From positions 1-64,000 of the forward strand of contig NW_025881511.1 of the NCBI RefSeq assembly GCF_002878395.1: a stretch of DNA of 64,000 nucleotides, written 5' to 3'. The stretch is from Capsicum annuum. Its lineage: Eukaryota; Streptophyta; Magnoliopsida; Solanales; Solanaceae. Shown piece by piece: positions 37,281 through 48,330 of this stretch. Positions within the stretch are counted from its first letter, which is position 1; each line of letters begins with the position of its first letter. Made by a program: the position numbers and the translations under genes. The notes beneath the pieces are model-generated. The model was given only the letters and a program-made list of their open reading frames with translations. It had not been told where the DNA came from and ran no database searches.

Positions 37281-38030
37281 CATTCCATCCTGGTGGTGAA
37301 TTAATTTCTTGAGGTCTTCCCTGATGACCTTCCTGGTGTCCTTCTCGATAAGGAGATTGATTTTGGGATTGATCTTGTTTCGGACACTCGTCTTATCTCT
37401 ATTCCCCTATACAGAAAGGCTTCAGTTGAGTTAAAAGAGCTTAAGGAGCAATTAAAGGATCTTTTAGACATGGGTTTCATCCATCCTAGTGTATCCCTAT
37501 GGGGTGCACCAACGTTGTTTGTGTGCAAGAAGGATGGTTCCCTTTGTATTTGTATTGATTATCGACAATTGAATAAGGTGACAATAAAGAATAAGTACCT
37601 TATTCCAAGGATAGACGATTTGTTTGATCAACTTTAGGGTGCTAAGTTTTTTTCCAAGATCAATCTTTCATTCTGGAATCATTAGTTTAATATTAGGGAG
37701 GTGGATATCCCTAAGTCTACCTTCCGTACCTAATATGGTCACTATGAGTTCTTAGTTATGTATTTTGGGTTGACTCATGCCCCAATGACACTCAAGGACT
37801 TTATGAATAGACTCTTTCGTCAGTTTATAAATTTGTTCGTCAATGTATTTATAGACAATATTTTGGTGTACCCTAAGAGCAAGGTTGATCATGCCGATCA
37901 CCTCCTTATTGTATTATAGACCTTGAAAGATCAGCAGTTGTTTGCCAAATTTTTGAAATGTGAATTTTGTTGAATGTTGTCACTTTTTTGGGTCATGTCA
38001 TATCTAGTGAAGGGATAATGGTGGATCCAC
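37281..38030 (+). pseudogene. Element F reverse transcriptase, FIDD changed to FIDN
   Basis: Starts with [19 protein letters not shown], then [27 protein letters not shown], and the catalytic box [12 protein letters not shown] at about 37840-37870, where Asn (AAT, 37857-37859) replaces the second Asp. That alone would abolish polymerisation. Several stops are also present. Confidence 0.85.
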
Positions 38031-38492
38031 AGAAGGTTGCAGCGATTAAGAAATAGACTAGACCCACAACTCCAATAGACATTCGAAGCTTCATGGGTTT
38101 AGCCAGTTACTACAGGAGATTTGTGGAGAGTTTCTCCTCTACAACTACCTGGTTGACTAAGTTAACTCAGAAAGAGGTGAAGTTCTTGTGATCCGAGGCT
38201 TGTGAGGATAGTTTTGAGAGGCTATAGGATAAGCTGACTTTAACTCCGATCTTGACTTTTCCCAATGGCACTGATGGATTTGTGGTCTATTTTGATGTAT
38301 CCCATATAGGGCTTGGTTGTATTTTGATGCAGCATGGAAAAGTGGTAGCTTATGCTTCTAGGTAGTTGAAAGTGCATGAAAAGAATTATCTGAGTCACAA
38401 CTTGCAGTTATTAGTTGTGGTGTTCGCGTTAAAAATTTGGCATCACTATTTGTATGGAGTGCATATGGATATCTTTTTTTATCATAAGAGCT

Positions 38493-38512
38493 TGCAATAT
38501 GTGTTCACCCAA
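38493..38512 (+). repeat. 20-bp TSD of the LINE, left copy
   Basis: tgcaatatgtgttcacccaa; the right copy at 41034-41053 is tgcaatatgtttttactcaa, three differences. Confidence 0.9.
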
Positions 38513-38959
38513 TAACAACAACAACAACAGACCCAGTATATTCCCACAAAGTGAGGTTTAGGAAGGGTAAAATGTACGCAGTCTATACCACTACCTCCAA
38601 GAAAGTAGAGAGGCTATTTTCGATAGACCCTCAGCTCAAGATAGAGAATAATATATCAAGGTCATAATTAGACATGAAACAGGATGTATCGCATAACAGA
38701 GATAAAATATAATAAATAATAACCCTAAGTATCAGAGAAGTAGGAAATAAGAGGAATACGAACAATATGGAATAGGGGAACAGAAAACGGATACTCATGT
38801 AATTGTAACATGCACTCACAGACCTAATACACCCACCATACCCAAACTCTCCAAACACCTAGCCACAACCTACACACTCACACTAGCCGTCTACTCTAAT
38901 TTGTACCCTCCACACCTTTTTGTCTAGGGTCATGTCCTCAGTAATCTGAAGCAGCTCCA

Positions 38960-39560
38960 TGTCTTACCTAATCACCTCTCTCTAATATTTCTTTAGCCTA
39001 CTTCTACTCCTCTTAAATCCATCCAAAGCTAGCCTCTCACACCTCTGAACTGGGGCATCCGTTCCCCTCCTCATCATATGCCCAAGCCATCTCAACCTTC
39101 CCTCTCGCATCTTGTCCTCCACCGAGGACACTCCTACCTTTTCCCAGATAACCTCATTCCTAAATTTATCCTCTCTAGTAAGGCCGCATATCCAACGCAA
39201 CATTCTTCTTTCCGCAACCTTCAATCTTTAAATATGAGAGTTCTTGATTGTCCAACACTCTGCTCCATACAGCATGGCCATACGAACTGCCACTCTGTAG
39301 AATTTTCCTTTAAGCTTAAGAGGCACCTTCTTACCACACCACACTCCTGAGGTGAGCCTCCACTTTATCTAACCTGCTACAATACGTTTAGAGACATATT
39401 CATCAATCTCGCTATTTCCATGAATCATAGACCCCAGATACTTAAAACTATCCTTCTTATAAACATCCTAAGAATCCAACCTTACCACCACACCATCCTC
39501 CTAACTTGAGTCACTAAACCTGCATTTCAAATACTCCGTCTTGGACCAACTCAACCTGAA
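38960..39560 (-). pseudogene. LINE C-terminal region
   Basis: The open stretch 38982-39224 reads [26 protein letters not shown] and [19 protein letters not shown], the conserved C-terminus of plant RTE LINE proteins, ending in a basic GFKRSRSR tail. The thumb-like part upstream is broken by stops. Confidence 0.85.
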
Positions 39561-40400
39561 CCCCTTAGATTCCAGGTTTTGCCTCCAAACCTCTAATTTC
39601 TTATTCATACCCCCCCCCCAGCATCTTATCAATTAGCATTACATCATCTATAAATAACATACACAATGGCACTTTACCTTGAATACTCTATATCAATACA
39701 TCCATCACTAACGCAAAAAGTAATGGGTTAAGAGTCAGTCCCTGATGCAAACCTATCTTGACTAGAAAATACCCTGGGTCTCCTCCCGTAGTCCTCACCC
39801 GAGTCTTTCCTCCATCGTACATGTACTTAATAGCTCTGATGTATGCCACCAAAACTCCTCTCACCTCTAAGCATCTCCAAAAGACCTTCCTAGGGATTTT
39901 GTCGTACACCTTCTCCAGATCGATGAGAAAATCTCTCTTCCTTTCCCTATACTGCTTCACTAATCTTTTCTCCAGGTAGATTTTCTCTTTCATCGAGTGA
40001 CCAGGAATAATACCAAAATGATTTTCTGAAATAGACACTACCCTCCTCAATCTTTGCTCAACTACCCTCTCCCAAATCTTCATAGTGTGACTCAACAGCT
40101 TAATACCCCTATAGTTATTACAACTTTGAACGTCACCCTTGTTTTTATATAATGAAATCATAGTACTCTATCTCCAAGCCTCGAGCATTCTCGCAGTCTT
40201 GAAAATAGCATTGAACAAATCAGTCAACCATCTTAAGCCTGCCCTACCAGCATACTTCCAAAAATCCATCAAAATCTCATCAGGCCTTGTCGCCCTACCT
40301 CTTCGTATTCTATGAATAGCCTCTCTGACCTCCTCTACCTTAAAACATCTATAGTAACCGAAATCACGATTCTTCTTTGAGTGCTCTTACTCCCCTAACA
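39561..40400 (-). pseudogene. LINE reverse transcriptase
   Basis: N-terminal RT block FKVEEVREAIHRIRRGRATRPDEI at about 40270-40350, then WLTDLFNAIFKTARM, then the open stretch 39688-40161 with MISLYKNKGDVQSCNNYRGIKLL, FLIDLEKVYDKIPRKVFWRCLE (first catalytic Asp) and LHQGLTLNPLLFALVMDVL. The catalytic FADD box follows as [10 protein letters not shown] near 39640-39670, with both Asp kept. A C10 run at 39610-39619 lies just beyond. Only a few stops, so it is younger or less decayed than its host element F. Confidence 0.9.
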
Positions 40401-41033
40401 TAATGCCTCTATTCTCTTCCTTATTTAAAAGTCTATGAAAATACTCCTGCCAAGTCTTCTTAATATGACCTTCTTCTACCAAAACTCTACCATTCTCCCC
40501 CTTAATGCACTTCACTTAATCGAGGTCACGACCCTTCCTCTCTCTAGCCTTAGCAATCATATACAACCTATTCCCTTCCTTCTTTCTCCTCTAACCCCGC
40601 ATACAAGCTCTTAAATACTCTTGTCTTAGCAGTTGTAACCTCTAACTTAGCCTCTTTTCTTGCAACTTTGTAAACCTCAATATTCACTCGCGTCTTCTCT
40701 TCATCTTTACTCTCAATCAACTTAACATACGCCCCCTTCTTAATCTCTACTTTCTTCTTAACTTCTTTATTCCACCACCAATCCCTCTTATGTCGTCCTT
40801 CCTGACCCCTCAAAATAACCAATACCTCTCTAGACGTCTCCTAAATATAGTTGTCCTCCTTATTACACATGACATCCACGTCCCCCCTACACTCTCACAC
40901 CTCATTCCTACCACCTTCTCTCTAACTCTAATGTACTAACTGGTGTTAAGACACCCCACTTAATTCTAGGTCACCCCTCACCAGATCTACTTTTATTTCT
41001 CTTCTTGATAAATAAGTACAAGAAGAGTAGGGA
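40401..41033 (-). pseudogene. LINE region upstream of RT
   Basis: Readable as CIKGENGRVLVEEGHIKKTWQEYF near 40420-40520 and DWWWNKEVKKKVEIKKGAYVKL in the open stretch 40568-40822, both typical between the endonuclease and RT of RTE LINEs. Endonuclease motifs are absent, so truncation lies just upstream. Confidence 0.8.
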
Positions 41034-41053
41034 TGCAATATGTTTTTACTCAA
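41034..41053 (+). repeat. 20-bp TSD of the LINE, right copy
   Basis: tgcaatatgtttttactcaa; see the left copy at 38493. Confidence 0.9.
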
Positions 41054-41190
41054 AAGGATCTAAATCTCTCAGAAAATGAGGGGGCTTGAGCTATTAAAGG
41101 ACTACGACATGAGTCTTCACTACAATCCAGGTAAAGCTAACATGGTTGTTGATGCTCTTAGCAGGTTATCCATGGGGAGTCTAATTCATG

Positions 41191-42170
41191 TGGATGAGGA
41201 TAAGTGGGAATTGGTGAAATAAATTCACCATCTGGATAATCTTGGATTTTGTCTTTTGGACTTAAAATATGACGGTGTGTTTGTTCATAAGGTGGAAAAG
41301 TCATCTCCTGGTGCTGATGTAAAAGAGAAGCAAGTTTTAGATCCTATATTGAAGAAAATCAAGGGTTATGCTCAAAAAGTGATGGCCTTTGAGATAAGTG
41401 GTAATGGTCCCTTGTAGTACTAGGGGGGACTGTGCATTCTCGATGTAGATAGGTTACGAGAAAGGATCTTGGTCAAGGCTCATATGTCATGTTATGCCAT
41501 TTATATTGGTTTGACTAAGATGTATTATGATCTTAAGGAAATCTATTAGTGGAACAATATAAAGCGGGTTGTGGACAGTTTTATGGCTAAATGCATGGTA
41601 TGTCAATTGGTGAAGGTTGAGCATTTTTGGCCCGAAAGGTTGTATCAAGAAATTAATTTGCCTGTGTGGAAGTAGGAAGTGATCAATATGGATTTTTTTA
41701 CTAGTATTCCTTGGTCTCGAAATTAGTTTGATTCGATTCGGGTCATCGTGGATAGGATAACAAAGTTTTCTCACTTCTTGCTAGTAAGGATTGATTTCTT
41801 AGCAGAGGATTATGCAAAGTTGTTTATTGAAGAAATTGTGATATTTCATGGTGCGCCTATTTCTATCATGTCGTATCGTAATGCTTAGTTCTCATCACAC
41901 TTTTAGCGGTTATTTCAGTAAGGTTAGGGACTAAGATGAGTCTTAGTATGTCTTTCCACCTGTAGTTGGATGGGCAATCAGAAAGGACTATTCAGACATT
42001 AGAAGAAATGTTTCGTGCTTGTGTGATTGACTATGGTGATAGTTGTATTGAACATTTACCTCTTATAGAGTTTGTGTATAATAATAGCTACCAATCTAGC
42101 ATTGGGATTGCTCTATTTGAGGCTTTATATGGAAGGAGGTGGAGGTCTTTATAAGGTGGTTTGAGGTTGG
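41191..42170 (+). pseudogene. Element F integrase
   Basis: Zinc module with LTKMYYDLKEIY and CMVCQLVKVEHF near 41510-41630; catalytic core with NMDFFTSIPW (first Asp), VIVDRITKFSHF, a decayed second Asp region (SYRNA where SDRGAQ is usual, Asp to Tyr), and DGQSERTIQTLEEMF with the catalytic Glu at about 41970-42010. It ends HLPLIEFVYNNSYQSSIGIALFEALYGRR. Stops and frameshifts; inactive. Confidence 0.85.
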
Positions 42171-42586
42171 TAAGGCAGAAATGTTTGGCCCAAATTTGGT
42201 TCACCAAGCAATGGAGAAGGTGAAGGTGATTTAGGATAGGCTTAAATACTTCTAAAGTCACCAAAAGTCCTATGCAGATGTGAGGTATAGGAAGTTAGAG
42301 TTTGAGGTTGGGGATAGGGTGTTCTTAAAGATATCTTCATAAAGGTGATATTGCAGTTTGGGAAGAAGGGGAAGCTCAATCCCCGATATGGTCCATATTG
42401 GCCTTGAAGAGGGTTAGTAATGTTACATATGAAATGGAGTTTCCCTCTAGTTTGAGCTTCGTTTATTCGGTATTCCATGTGTCTATGTTGAGGAAGCATA
42501 TAGGTGATCTATTTCTAATTGTGCCTATCAAGGATATTGTATGTTGGATTCCTTGTCTTATGATGAATCCCCAGTTGAAATGTTAG
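42171..42586 (+). pseudogene. Element F pol C-terminus, cut before the chromodomain
   Basis: The stretch after integrase ends in VTYEMEFPSSLSFVYSVFHVSMLRKHIGD and, in another frame, LSYDESPVEML, the segment that should lead into the chromodomain. The chromodomain, PPT and 3' LTR do not follow; the sequence switches at 42583-42590 to the inverted integrase of element H. Confidence 0.8.
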
Positions 42587-43133
42587 TCATCCTATCCACG
42601 AGGACCTAAATTGAATCAAACTAACTATGCGACCATGGAAGACCGGTAACAAAATTCATATTAATAACCTCCCACTTCCATACAATCAACTCAATTTCTT
42701 GAGATAATCCACCAGGGATCAAGCGCTCTACCTTCACTGACTGACAACCATGCACTTGGCCAAAAAATTGGCTATATCTCCCTTCATGTTATTCCACCAA
42801 TAGATCTCTTTCTATTCATGGTACATCTTCATCAAATTGGTATGAACTGTGTATCTCGACTCATGAGCCTCATCTAAGATCCTCTCTCTCAACTTATCAA
42901 TATCAAGAACACACAACCTGCCTTAGTAGCTTAAGATACCATCACCCCAATCTCAAAAGCCATGACTTTATGCAAACCAACATCATCCTTGATCTGCATC
43001 AAGATAGAATCCAAAACCTGTTTCTCATTACCTCAATACCAAGAGGACTTTACTACCTCTTGCACAATCACACCTTCATCCTCTAAGTCTAAGAGATGAA
43101 CCCCAAGATTCGCCAAATGGTGAATATCCTTCA
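42587..43133 (-). pseudogene. Element H integrase, N-terminal part
   Basis: From right to left: a weak zinc module, then KVERLIPGGLSQEIELIVWKW, NMNFVTGLPWS (Asn for the first catalytic Asp) and VLVDRMT, where it stops at the junction with F. Stops throughout. Confidence 0.75.
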
Positions 43134-43835
43134 CTAAACCTCATTTCCCTCATCAACATGAGATAATCTCACCATGGACATCCTACTAAGAGCATCAAAA
43201 ACTATGTTAGCTTTATATGGGTGATAATGCAAACTTACATCATAAGCCTTAAGCAACTTAAGCCATCTTCTTTGCCTGAGATTCAACTGCTTCTGGGTTA
43301 ACACATACAGCAAGCTCTTATGCTCAAAATAAATGTCAACATGAACTTCATAAAAGTAGTGGCGCCAAATATTTAAAGTAAACACCACAACCAAAAACTA
43401 CAAATCATGAGTCAGATAATTCCTCTTATAGACCTTCAACTGTCTAAAAGCATACACCACCACTTTAACATGATGCATCAAAACACAACCCAATCCCACA
43501 GGGGAAATATCACAGTAGACCTTAAAGCCATTAGTAGCTTTGGGAAGGGTTAATACAGGAGCTAAAATCAACCTATCCTTCAACTTTTCAAATATACCCG
43601 TGCAAGTATAAGACCACAGGAACTTCACTTTCTTCTGAGTCAAACTAGTCAATAGAGTAGCAATCAAAAAGAATCTCTCCATTAACCTCATATAATATCC
43701 AGCCAAACCCAAGAAACTCTGAATATTTGTTAGAGTTATGGGTATAGGAAAATTCTTAGCCACTGCAAATTTTTGTGGATCCACCATGATCTCTTCATTA
43801 GAAATAACATGACCCATAAGAGTAATAACATTCAA
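43134..43835 (-). pseudogene. Element H RNase H and connection
   Basis: Two open stretches in different frames: 43398-43835 with GHVISNEEIMVDPQKFAVAK, FLGLAGYYMRLMERF and KVYCDISPVGLGCVLMHHVK, and 43134-43394 with FEHKSLLYVLTQKQLNLRQRRW and IVFDALSRMSMV. Together they cover the connection and RNase H nearly without stops, joined by one frame change at about 43396. Confidence 0.85.
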
Positions 43836-44737
43836 CTAGAACTCACACTTTGAAAACTTGGCATACAAATGTTAATCCTTAAGGGTCTACAACACTATAC
43901 GGAGGTGATTGGCATGATACTCCTTACTCTTCAAGTACACCAAAATATCATCAATGAACACAATAACTAATCCAAAAATAGATGGAATACCCAATTCATA
44001 AGATCCATAAATTCCACTGAGTCATTGGTCAACCCAAAATCATGACCAAGAACTTAAAATGGTCATATTGTGTACGAAAAACAGTCTTAGGGATATTCAC
44101 CTCCCTAATCTTTAACTGGTGATGACCCAACTGAAGATCAATCTTGGAGAAATACTTGGCACCCTAAAGCTGGTCAAATAGGTCATCAATACTAGGAAGA
44201 GGATATTGATTCTTTATTGTCACCTTATTCCTGGTGGCAATATATACATATTTGAAGGGAACCATCTTTCTTATGCACGAAGAGCATAGGAGCACCCCAC
44301 AGGGAAATACTATGACGAATAAAACCCTTATACAGAAGATCATACAATTGCTTCTTGAGTTATTTCAAATCAGTCAGAGACATTTTATAGGTAGGGATAG
44401 AGATTGGATGAGTGTCTGGAAGAAGATCAATCCCAAAACCAATTTTTCTATTGGGAGGAACACCAAAAAGATGATTATGGAACACTATAGGAAATTTATT
44501 AACTATGAAAATAGATTGTAATGAAGTTCCCTCATAGTTAGAACCTTTAACCCAGACCAAATGATAAAGACACCCCTTGGAAATAAATTTTTGAGCTCTA
44601 AGATATGATATGAACCTTTTTATAGGTACTAGGGAACTCCCTTCCCACTCAATAACTGGCTTATTTGGAAATTCTAAAATGACCTTATGGGTCTGACATT
44701 CTAAAGAGGCATAACACGAATGGAGCCAATCCATCCC
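43836..44737 (-). pseudogene. Element H reverse transcriptase, FIDD intact
   Basis: The protease-RT linker and fingers come from the open stretch 44360-44734 (DWLHSCYASLECQTHKVILEF, NRKIGFGIDLLPDTHPISIPTYKM). The palm keeps VFIDDILVYL with FIDD at 43947-43958. Between them the frame is broken by stops. Confidence 0.85.
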
Positions 44738-44968
44738 TCAAATCACGTCAAAATATAACATGTCCAACTTTATCAAATCAACCAAAGTCTCCCTACAACA
44801 AATAGATATCATACAACTCTTATACACTATTCTAGCCACAACAAAGTCACCCATCATGGTAGATATATAAAAGGGATTAGGAATATAATCAGGAGAAAAA
44901 CTAAAATAAATAGCCACATAAGGGGTCACATAAGAAATATTAGACCCCATATGAAGCAGACAATACAC
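44738..44968 (-). pseudogene. Element H protease, C-terminal part
   Basis: HMGSNISYVTPYVAIYFSFSPDY is the active-site region; the usual DPGS is MGS here, so the catalytic Asp is lost or lies at the insertion edge. The frame runs to the left edge of E. The N-terminal side continues at 62338. Confidence 0.75.
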
Positions 44969-45264
44969 TAAAATACCTAGGCTTTGAACCATTAGAGAAT
45001 TTCCCTTGTTTGAGGATTCTAGACTAGGTACGACTTAGGGTACTAGTCGCACCCACTGGATATGACTTAGTGACCCCTTCTTGTATAATAGGCAGTGTGG
45101 TGGGTGTTACGCACTATCCAAGCTATGATTTATTCCTCCCATGGCCATATGTTAAGGTACGATTCATACCAAGCTAAGTCGTATGATGTTTGAAATTTAA
45201 TCTAAAGTGGAATAATTTGGGTACAAGTTAGGGTATCCTTGGTTACGAGTCTAGGGTAAATAAG

Positions 45265-48108
45265 TGTAAGACTCCAAAAAATCCTAAGCTTAATTCAGTC
45301 CATTTATGTTTCTTAAGGGGGTCTCAGACTTAGAAAATTCTAACTATGTTTCCAGACATGGTTTATTTTTTGGCGTTCAAAAGTTGGAAATCTCATTTCT
45401 CGACCTTAATGTCCTTTAATGGTTGGTATTCTTGCTAATTCATGATTAGGGAGGTCAATAGGTGTTTTGGATAAGTTTCAGATTTTTTAGACCACGTTTG
45501 GTGTCTAAAAACAGTGGACCAATGAGATCTTGGCGCACCGCATCACCTATCGTGTTGGTTAACATTGTTGTAGGTTGCCAGACCCAAAAGTACTGAGGCT
45601 TGGCGCGATCATGGCATGACACGTTGAGTATCGTGTCGGTGCCATTGACGTATTGCGTCGCCAATCGCATCGATGCCCAATTTTTAGTCATTTAATGCCT
45701 GCATCTTCAAAGGCAAAAGGGTTAATTTTCCACCCCTATATAAACCCAATAACACGTGATTCAGCCATTTTTCTCCCAAAATATAGTGTTTTTGTCAAGT
45801 TCCTCTCAAGAACAAGTTAGGGTTTTTAATTGGGGATTCAAATTCAGTACTTAAATTCAAGAATCTCTCTGTTAATCTTCATAAATTCAAGAACTAAGGT
45901 ATGCATAGTGTTTATTCATGGATTCCTTTTATCTATGAAGCGCAAGAATCAAGTTATTAAATCATTTATTGTGAAATGTTTTGTTGTGGGTTGATCGTGT
46001 TCATGAGATTATGATTGTATGATTCCCAAGTCAGAATCTTTATTTCTTTTTATGAAACTATGTAAGCATGCGAGTTGAAGACTATGAACTTAGTGGTTAT
46101 GATGTGTTAATTTGATGATTATGCCTATTCCCTAAGAGATGCATGTAAGGTGTTTGACAAAATGCCTAAGAGAATAGAAATTGTGTATTATGGCGCAATT
46201 ATGACCCAAGTGTTAAATGCATGCTTTACCCTTATGATCAAGGATGACTTCCATGATATTGTGTGTATTTTGAATGTTTGATGAAATGTTCATGAGATTA
46301 TGTTGATGAAAGTATTACATCTTTATATGCATTCCTATCCATGTACAACATTATGATAAATATGTGCTTCATGAAATCCCCAAGTTATTGTGTTATGAAT
46401 TGTTGATATTGGTCATGTGTTCAAGAAGTGTCATATCCTGCCAATTTCATGCTATCGATTCTTGGGGGTACTTGTATCCAACAATCTAGTTGTGTGCCTA
46501 GGGCTAGTGTCAGTTGTCAAGATACTCTCATTCAAGCCATGATCAATAGAATTTAGTTAGTTATATGACTCAGGAAAACTCAGTAAATTTAGTTTCTACC
46601 AACCCAGTCCTACTTGGTAACCTCAATAAATCTCAGTAATCTCAGTGATCTTTATAATCTCAGTCAGTTATTAGATCTCAATAGTATTCCATCAGTCAAC
46701 GAAATTTAGTGAACTCAGTTCTAATCAGTTAAACAATACGATTAGTAATAGTTTAGTTTAGTCTAAATCAGTTCAGTGTCTCTTCAGTTGGGAGTAGGAT
46801 TTAGCACCGAGTGAACCCAAGGATGAGGGCTCACCTGTCAGTTAGTAGGGGGTATGATCCTTAGAAAAAATCCTTGTGTTCTGAAACTATGTAGCCAGCG
46901 TAGGTTGAGATGTACCCTACGATTTTAGGAATTATACACCTCATTTGAGTTTTCCTACTAGGAGGGGTTAATGGAAGAGCTCCCTGTTAGATAGGATTTA
47001 CTCACAGCTTATCTTTACCTATGGCATGGTACTGACACCCTTCTAGCTGGGGTTATAGGTTGAACCTCACCAGTTTGGTTTTAGGGTATGTCGGTTAGAT
47101 GATTACCTCCCACAATCTCAGTTTTAGATTCAATCTTAATAATAGAACTCAGTTCAGTTCTATAGATATCAGGACTGTCAGCTATAGTTACTCAGCTCAG
47201 TACAAAACTCAGTTAGTTCCATCAAAATCAGGACTGTCAGATACAGTCATCCAGTTCAGTCTAGAACTCAGATAGTCCTTCAGATTCAGGACTGTTAGAT
47301 ATAGTTACCCAGTCCAGTAAAGAACTCATATAGTTTGTTAGTATCCGTATACTCATTTATCATTTATCAGTAATATAGTACCAGTAACCTCAGATATCGG
47401 TTACCTGTAAACTCTGTAATTCAATCATTAATGGACTCAGTCATTCAGTATCCCAGTATTAGTACTTAGATATAAGTAAATCCATATTATAGAAATTTAT
47501 GAGTTAGTGTTATTACGATCTTAGTTACAGTTTCGTATTCATGTATGTATTCTCACGTCCACGTTATTCAGATAGTTAGTATTGTTCATGCATACAAACC
47601 ATTACATTCAACCTATCTCATATGCATACCAGTACATTCAATTGTACTGACGTATTTGCCCTATGTTGTTTTATACCATAGGTTCAGAAGCACGTGCTCC
47701 AGAGTATCAGTAGCATTCTAGTCTTAGCAGTCAGAGTCAGCAGTGAGTTCTCATCCTTTGAGGACATGATCATTTCTTTATTATTTTATTACATAGTTTA
47801 TTTCAGTAGTTGGAGTTAGTTAGGGACATATCCAATCAACTCCTTATTCTGAAAGTTCAATTAGTTCGAGAGGCTTTCAGACTACAGCATGTTCAGACAG
47901 TTATTTCAGTTATTTTGGTATTATTATACCATATTTTTAGTTGTGTATTAGTATTAAACCTTATGGCCTTTTAATTCATGTTTCTGCATTTATGATATTA
48001 TTATTATTATTTAGTGCTCAGTTACAGCTATCAGTCATGGCTTAGCTTGTGGTCCTTCGGGATATGAGCACTATGTAGCATTCTAGTTAACAGATTTGGG
48101 GCATTACA
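45265..48108 (+). repeat. 5' LTR of element D
   Basis: TGTAAGACTCC at the start, GGGGCATTACA at the end, 2844 bp. Three GACTGT-type palindromes near 47168, 47233 and 47288; gggacatatcc near 47823. Confidence 0.92.
45737..45744 (+). promoter_or_regulatory. TATA box in D 5' LTR
   Basis: tatataaa followed by cccaataac, as in the solo LTR and D's 3' LTR. Confidence 0.7.
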
Positions 48109-48112
48109 AACT

Positions 48113-48125
48113 TAGTATCAAATCC
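48113..48125 (+). other. Primer binding site of D, decayed initiator-Met
   Basis: tagtatcaaatcc, three differences from TGGTATCAGAGCC, four bases after the LTR. Confidence 0.8.
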
Positions 48126-48330
48126 AGGTTCAACAGTATCCTAGAAAGTCTGAAAAGATGTATCTAGTAGAGTCTTGTACATGGGTATGTTGTGCACCAT
48201 ACTTATGTGTAGGAGGCTATGAGATATTTTAGGAAAAGTTTCCCTTCTTTTAGTATTCATGTCGTGCCAGTGAGCATAAGCTCAAATTTAACGCTTAGTC
48301 TAATCCCTTTTTCTCTTTCATTTATAGAAC

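Larger units (their letters stand above)
38513..41033 (-). mobile_element. 5'-truncated RTE-type LINE
   Basis: Minus strand, 2.5 kb, with the 3' end at 38513 marked by a short CAA (minus: TTG) repeat tail instead of poly(A), and a long TSD as expected from target-primed reverse transcription. It encodes the RT and C-terminus of an RTE-type polyprotein; the endonuclease is lost by 5' truncation. The 3' end (about 38520-38640, acccagtatattcccac, gtacgcagtctatacc, gaccctcagctca) resembles the tail shared in Solanaceae by RTE LINEs and TS SINEs. Confidence 0.9.
38031..41190 (+). pseudogene. Element F RNase H, split by a LINE
   Basis: Connection and RNase H run from HVISSEGIMVDPQKV (about 37995) through FMGLASYYRRFVESF and VVYFDVSHIGLGCILMQHGK to HKSLQYVFTQ at 38512. 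There the LINE interrupts. The domain resumes at 41054 with KDLNL.. and then LHYNPGKANMVVDALSRLSMG up to about 41180. The frame changes shortly after the junction. The polyglutamine-like run after FTQ is the LINE's CAA tail, not a property of RNase H. Confidence 0.85.
27090..42586 (+). mobile_element. Ty3/Gypsy element F, split by G and a LINE, 3' LTR lost
   Basis: Order on the plus strand: 5' LTR (27090-28452), iMet-type PBS, gag, [G insertion 29081-35914], gag end, protease, RT, RNase H, [LINE 38513-41033], RNase H end, integrase, C-terminus. When the insertions and one TSD copy of each are set aside, the gag and RNase H frames line up across both gaps. The body ends at about 42586 within the C-terminal region, before chromodomain, PPT or 3' LTR, where it abuts element H in inverse orientation. 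Tekay/Del-like. Confidence 0.85.

Noticed and set aside
38500..38535. A polyglutamine-like run following RNase H
   Set aside because: It is the CAA tail of the LINE inserted there, shown by the 20-bp TSD.
38513..38650. A stand-alone TS SINE at the LINE 3' end
   Set aside because: The sequence runs on into LINE coding DNA and one TSD pair encloses the whole 2.5 kb, so it is the LINE's own tail.
39758..39979. Plus-strand open frames opposite the LINE RT (also 39078-39350)
   Set aside because: Antisense shadows of the LINE coding strand.
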